Source: Ovis canadensis
Taxonomy: Eukaryota > Chordata > Mammalia > Artiodactyla > Bovidae
DNA length: 64,000 nucleotides
Reading direction: 5' to 3'
Assembly (NCBI RefSeq): GCF_042477335.2
Contig: NC_091251.1
Span: forward strand, 89,729,501 to 89,793,500
The notes below the pieces were generated by a model, which ran no database searches, was not told where the DNA came from, and saw only the letters and a list, made by a program, of their open reading frames with translations. Below are positions 61,201-64,000 of this stretch, piece by piece. The position numbers and the translations under genes are program-made. Each line of letters begins with the position of its first letter. The stretch's first letter is position 1.

Positions 61201-61824
61201 GTGAGTCCCAAGTGGCTCCTGTGGCGGGCAGGGTGGGCATACGCGGAGGAGAGGACTCTGAACTACGCCCAGGCCAGGTCACCTGCAGCCCATTCCTTCC
61301 CACAACAGGTGAGGTTCAGGTGAAAGCATGTGGCCAGGGCTCCCTTGGAGGGAGAAGGAAGCTGCAGGGTTCTGCTCTTCAAGTGTAGGGTGGGAGTGGG
61401 CGTGAACGGAGTTGTAGCCAATTACAGAGATGGAAGGGGTTTTGGAGGCGGGGCCTCCAGCAGCCATCCACCTGGGCTGGCCTTCCCTGCCGCAGTGCAG
61501 GGACTGTGGGCGGAAGGAGCCGCCACCCCTTGCTGTGTGTGGCTCCGGAGTCACCCGCCACAGCGACCCCACAGTGATGCGAGCGCCGCGTAGTCACATG
61601 GCGTGTAACTCACCTTGGCAAGAGTGGGACTGAGGAAGACCTTGGCCCTCATCCTGCTATCTGTCACCGGTCTTTCCGGTCTGTCTAGAGTGCTGTTTGT
61701 TTCAGGGAATGCTGTCTATGTGGCTCTCTCTCCTCCTGACGCCGCTCAGGTCTCTGCCTCCCTCCCACCCCTTCCTGGGTTATGTCACCGGAGTGAATCT
61801 CATTCCTCTCTCCTGCCCCTCCAG
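61201..61824 (+). other. PLEKHH1: PLEKHH1 intron 8 (624 bp)
   Basis: It is bounded by GTGAGT and CTGCCCCTCCAG, is GC-rich and repeat-free. A few open frames cross it, but none has protein resemblance. Confidence 0.85.
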
Positions 61825-61916
61825 CTTCAAGCCCTCCTGCCCTGGCATCACCTGGGCCATTCTCTGGCCTTGTCTACAAGAATGTCACCGTGCCTGTCTA
61901 CACAGCCCTGAAGGGG
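61825..61916 (+). CDS. PLEKHH1: PLEKHH1 exon 9 (residues 443-473), last coding exon in the window
   Basis: The acceptor CTGCCCCTCCAG and donor AAGGGG/GTAAGA bound 92 nt which, with the carried base, give 31 codons ending in phase 0. It encodes ASSPPALASPGPFSGLVYKN then VTVPVYTALKG. The GLVYKNVTVPVYTALKG block is strongly conserved in the PLEKHH family. The next exon, leading to the PH domains, is not found before position 64000. Confidence 0.95.
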
Positions 61917-62174
61917 GTAAGAAGCCGCTGTTGGAAGAGGGATTGTCCTCCTCCAGAAAGGCCTTCCCTTCACCTCCTGACCACCACCCATATCTGCAGG
62001 GGGTGGCTGGAGTCAAGCTCTAGGGTCAGGCCTCTGAACACACATGTAACTCTGGGCAGGCAGCTCAGTGCCTGCTCCACTCCCCCACCCCCACCATATA
62101 TCATTTTATTTATCTTTCTTAGATTTTTTAAAACCTATTTTTAATTTTTCTTCCAATTTTATTGAGGTAATGGA

Positions 62175-62309
62175 AACCTAATAAAGGTATTGCTGTGCAC
62201 CAGGAACTCATATAATATAGTGTTGTAGGTCAATTATACTTCAAAAACAAACTCATAGTAAAAAAGAGATCAGACTTGTGGTTACTCAAGTGGGGGAATT
62301 GGATGAAGG
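62175..62309. repeat. Left side of a mosaic inverted repeat
   Basis: Two blocks, 62175-62227 (AACCTAATAAAGGTATTGC...) and about 62293-62309 (GGGAATTGGATGAAGG), recur as reverse complement, fused together, at 62551-62615. The surrounding sequence resembles L1 3'UTR ('GGTATAAACTTCTAGTTATAAG'). Confidence 0.85.
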
Positions 62310-62550
62310 TGATCAAAGGTATAAACTTCTAGTTATAAGAACTAAGTATGTAATGCACAATATGATAAATATAATTTACAGTGTTATATGTTAATACACA
62401 AAAGAGTAAATCCCAAGAGTCATTTATCACAAGGGAAAGGTTTTTTTTCTGTTTCTTAAATTTTATATCTATATGAGATAATGGATGTTTTTTAAGCTTA
62501 TTGTTGTAACCATTTCATGATGTATGTAAGTCAAACTATTATGCTACACA

Positions 62551-62615
62551 CCTTCATCCAATTCCCTTACAACACTATATGAGTTCCTGGTGCACAGAAA
62601 TATCTTTATTAGGTT
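62551..62615. repeat. Right side of a mosaic inverted repeat
   Basis: The reverse complement of this segment reads AACCTAATAAAGATATTTC...GTGTTGTAAGGGAATTGGATGAAGG. This joins two left-side blocks that are about 65 bp apart and lacks five bases present there. Confidence 0.85.
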
Positions 62616-62821
62616 TTTATTAGAAAAATTCTACATTTACAAAAGTGTGAATCATTATGATGGAGGGCAAAGTAAAAAGTTAGAGGTTAAACCAATGCCT
62701 GCTCCACCTCTTCTCATCTTTTCACACATCTGTCCCAGAGACCAGTGGGATATTCCATCCTGAACTTTTTATGTGTTCAAACATGTATTCCCATATATAC
62801 TCCCATAACTTTTCTACATTA

Positions 62822-63026
62822 AAAAAAAACATTTATTTATTTGGCTGCCTCGGGTCTTAGTTACAGCACATGGAATTTTTGCTGCATCGTGTGGCAGCTT
62901 TCATTGTGGCACGTAGACTCAGTTACTCCACAGCAAGTGGAATCTTAGTTCCCTGACCAGGGATCAAACTCACATCACCTGCATTGTAAGATGGATTCTT
63001 AACCACTGGCCCATCAGGGAAGTCCT
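62822..63026 (-). mobile_element. CHR-type SINE
   Basis: 'AACATTTATTTATTTGGCTGCC', 'AGTTCCCTGACCAGGGATCAAACTC' and the terminal 'GGCCCATCAGGGAAGTCC' identify it. Confidence 0.9.
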
Positions 63027-64000
63027 TCTCTCTATATATATTTTTAACAAAAATCAGATATTGCTGCAACATGATGTTTTCATATACTTTTTGGTCTGCT
63101 TTTGTTACTGTTTTCTGAGATCATAACAGTAGTACTTTGTAAAACTTGTTTGTAGAAGGATAAAAAGCCCAAAGTGAAATTTCCTCTTACATTGCTTTTC
63201 CCTTATTCCTAACCCTAGAGGCAACTATCACTGATGGTTTGGTGTTTATTCTGTAATGCCCTCTGACACATTTACAAATTTTCTGTCCCTCTCTTAGATG
63301 CACACACACAGAGGATGACATCGTACATGTCAGTCTGCCTGTTGCTTTTGCACCCAGCCACGTGTCAGGTCTCCCGGCCCCGCCTCCACAGGCAGCACAG
63401 CTCTGCCTCCCTTTTTAGGGCTGTCCAATATCCCTGGTATAGATGCCCCATAACGACTTTAACTTGTCCTTTCCTGATTCACAGTGTGGGTCATCTCTAT
63501 CTTTCTCTAAAATCAATGTTGGCGATTAACATCATCTTGCAAATACTTCTCTGTGCCCTTATATATACATATTTCTGTAGGACCTAGTTCTAGAGGTGGA
63601 ATTTATGGGTAGATAATATGTATGTTTTAAATTTTGAGAGGTAGTGCCAAATAACCTTCTAAAAAGATTTTATCACACTATAGAGAGTATCCTTTTCCGC
63701 ACAGTTGCCCCAACATTGAAGTAATTGGTCTTTTAAATTTTTTACCATGATCTCTGGATTTGTCATCCCCACCCACTTTTAAAGCTCCGGTCTCACCCTT
63801 GGCCATTGGTGTGGTGTTCTGGCCCCATAGTGGCAGGGAGCAAGGGTCCCAGCGGCCAGGTGTTCAGCCCCACTGGAGCAGCTCCCCTGGGGATCACGTG
63901 GTGTGTGGGGGAGAGAGAAGCATGGAGGTGAGGATGCAGGGGCAAGGTGATCAGGTCGGGAGGGGACAGTTGTCTTTTGGGTGTCCCAGCTGGATGGAGG

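Larger units (their letters stand above)
61917..64000 (+). other. PLEKHH1: PLEKHH1 intron 9, incomplete
   Basis: The intron opens with GTAAGA and runs off the window. It contains L1-like remnants (about 62100-62640 and 63030-63760), a CHR SINE and a mosaic inverted repeat. No further PLEKHH1 exon is recognised. Confidence 0.8.

Noticed and set aside
61917..64000. Search for the next PLEKHH1 exon (leading into the PH domains)
   Set aside because: No splice-bounded segment encoding the expected acidic, serine-rich continuation was found. It is presumably beyond the window.

Overview
This is nuclear DNA from a ruminant, most likely a bovid such as cattle. The evidence is the repeat content. There are many tRNA-Glu-derived Bov-tA/Bov-A2 SINEs, cetartiodactyl CHR-type SINEs, at least seven BovB LINE fragments, L1 fragments of cattle type and two mariner MITEs. 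Coding sequence is sparse and split by typical GT-AG introns. Species cannot be resolved from the sequence alone.

The one gene I can read with certainty is the 5' half of PLEKHH1 on the + strand. This gene encodes a PH/MyTH4/FERM-domain cytoskeletal scaffold. Eight coding exons lie at 36176-36301, 50848-50910, 51813-51962, 55934-56017, 57514-57595, 57728-58470, 61122-61200 and 61825-61916. All have consensus splice sites and agreeing phases, and together they give an uninterrupted 1,419-nt, 473-codon reading frame. It covers the N-terminal coiled coil and the disordered linker. The PH, MyTH4 and FERM exons lie beyond the right edge. A CpG island at about 24.45-25.11 kb with a good splice donor at 25046/25047 is the likely promoter and non-coding first exon.

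A second CpG island at about 4.2-5.4 kb has convincing splice donors only on the minus strand (exon ends at 4998 and 4652). In mammals the neighbour upstream of PLEKHH1, on the opposite strand, is TMEM229B, so I read this as the TMEM229B promoter and first exon(s). No TMEM229B coding sequence is in the window. The layout is therefore two divergent promoters about 20 kb apart (5 kb leftward, 25 kb rightward). The spacer is rich in repeats and holds one good CTCF-like motif at 16657-16670.

Most of the rest is transposon-derived. The most informative structures are a twin-primed, 5'-inverted BovB copy at 14061-15911 with a 13-bp target-site duplication (TSD) and a CHR SINE nested in it; a BovB inserted into another BovB at 39907-40728 with a 12-bp TSD; a cattle-type L1 inserted in an older L1 (31.4-34.1 kb); a Bov-tA bracketed by two 119-bp direct repeats (13229-13678); a perfect 29-bp palindrome arm pair just after exon 2; and a mosaic inverted repeat in intron 9. 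I found no sign of a new enzymatic or defence system. The interest here lies in genome structure and gene regulation.
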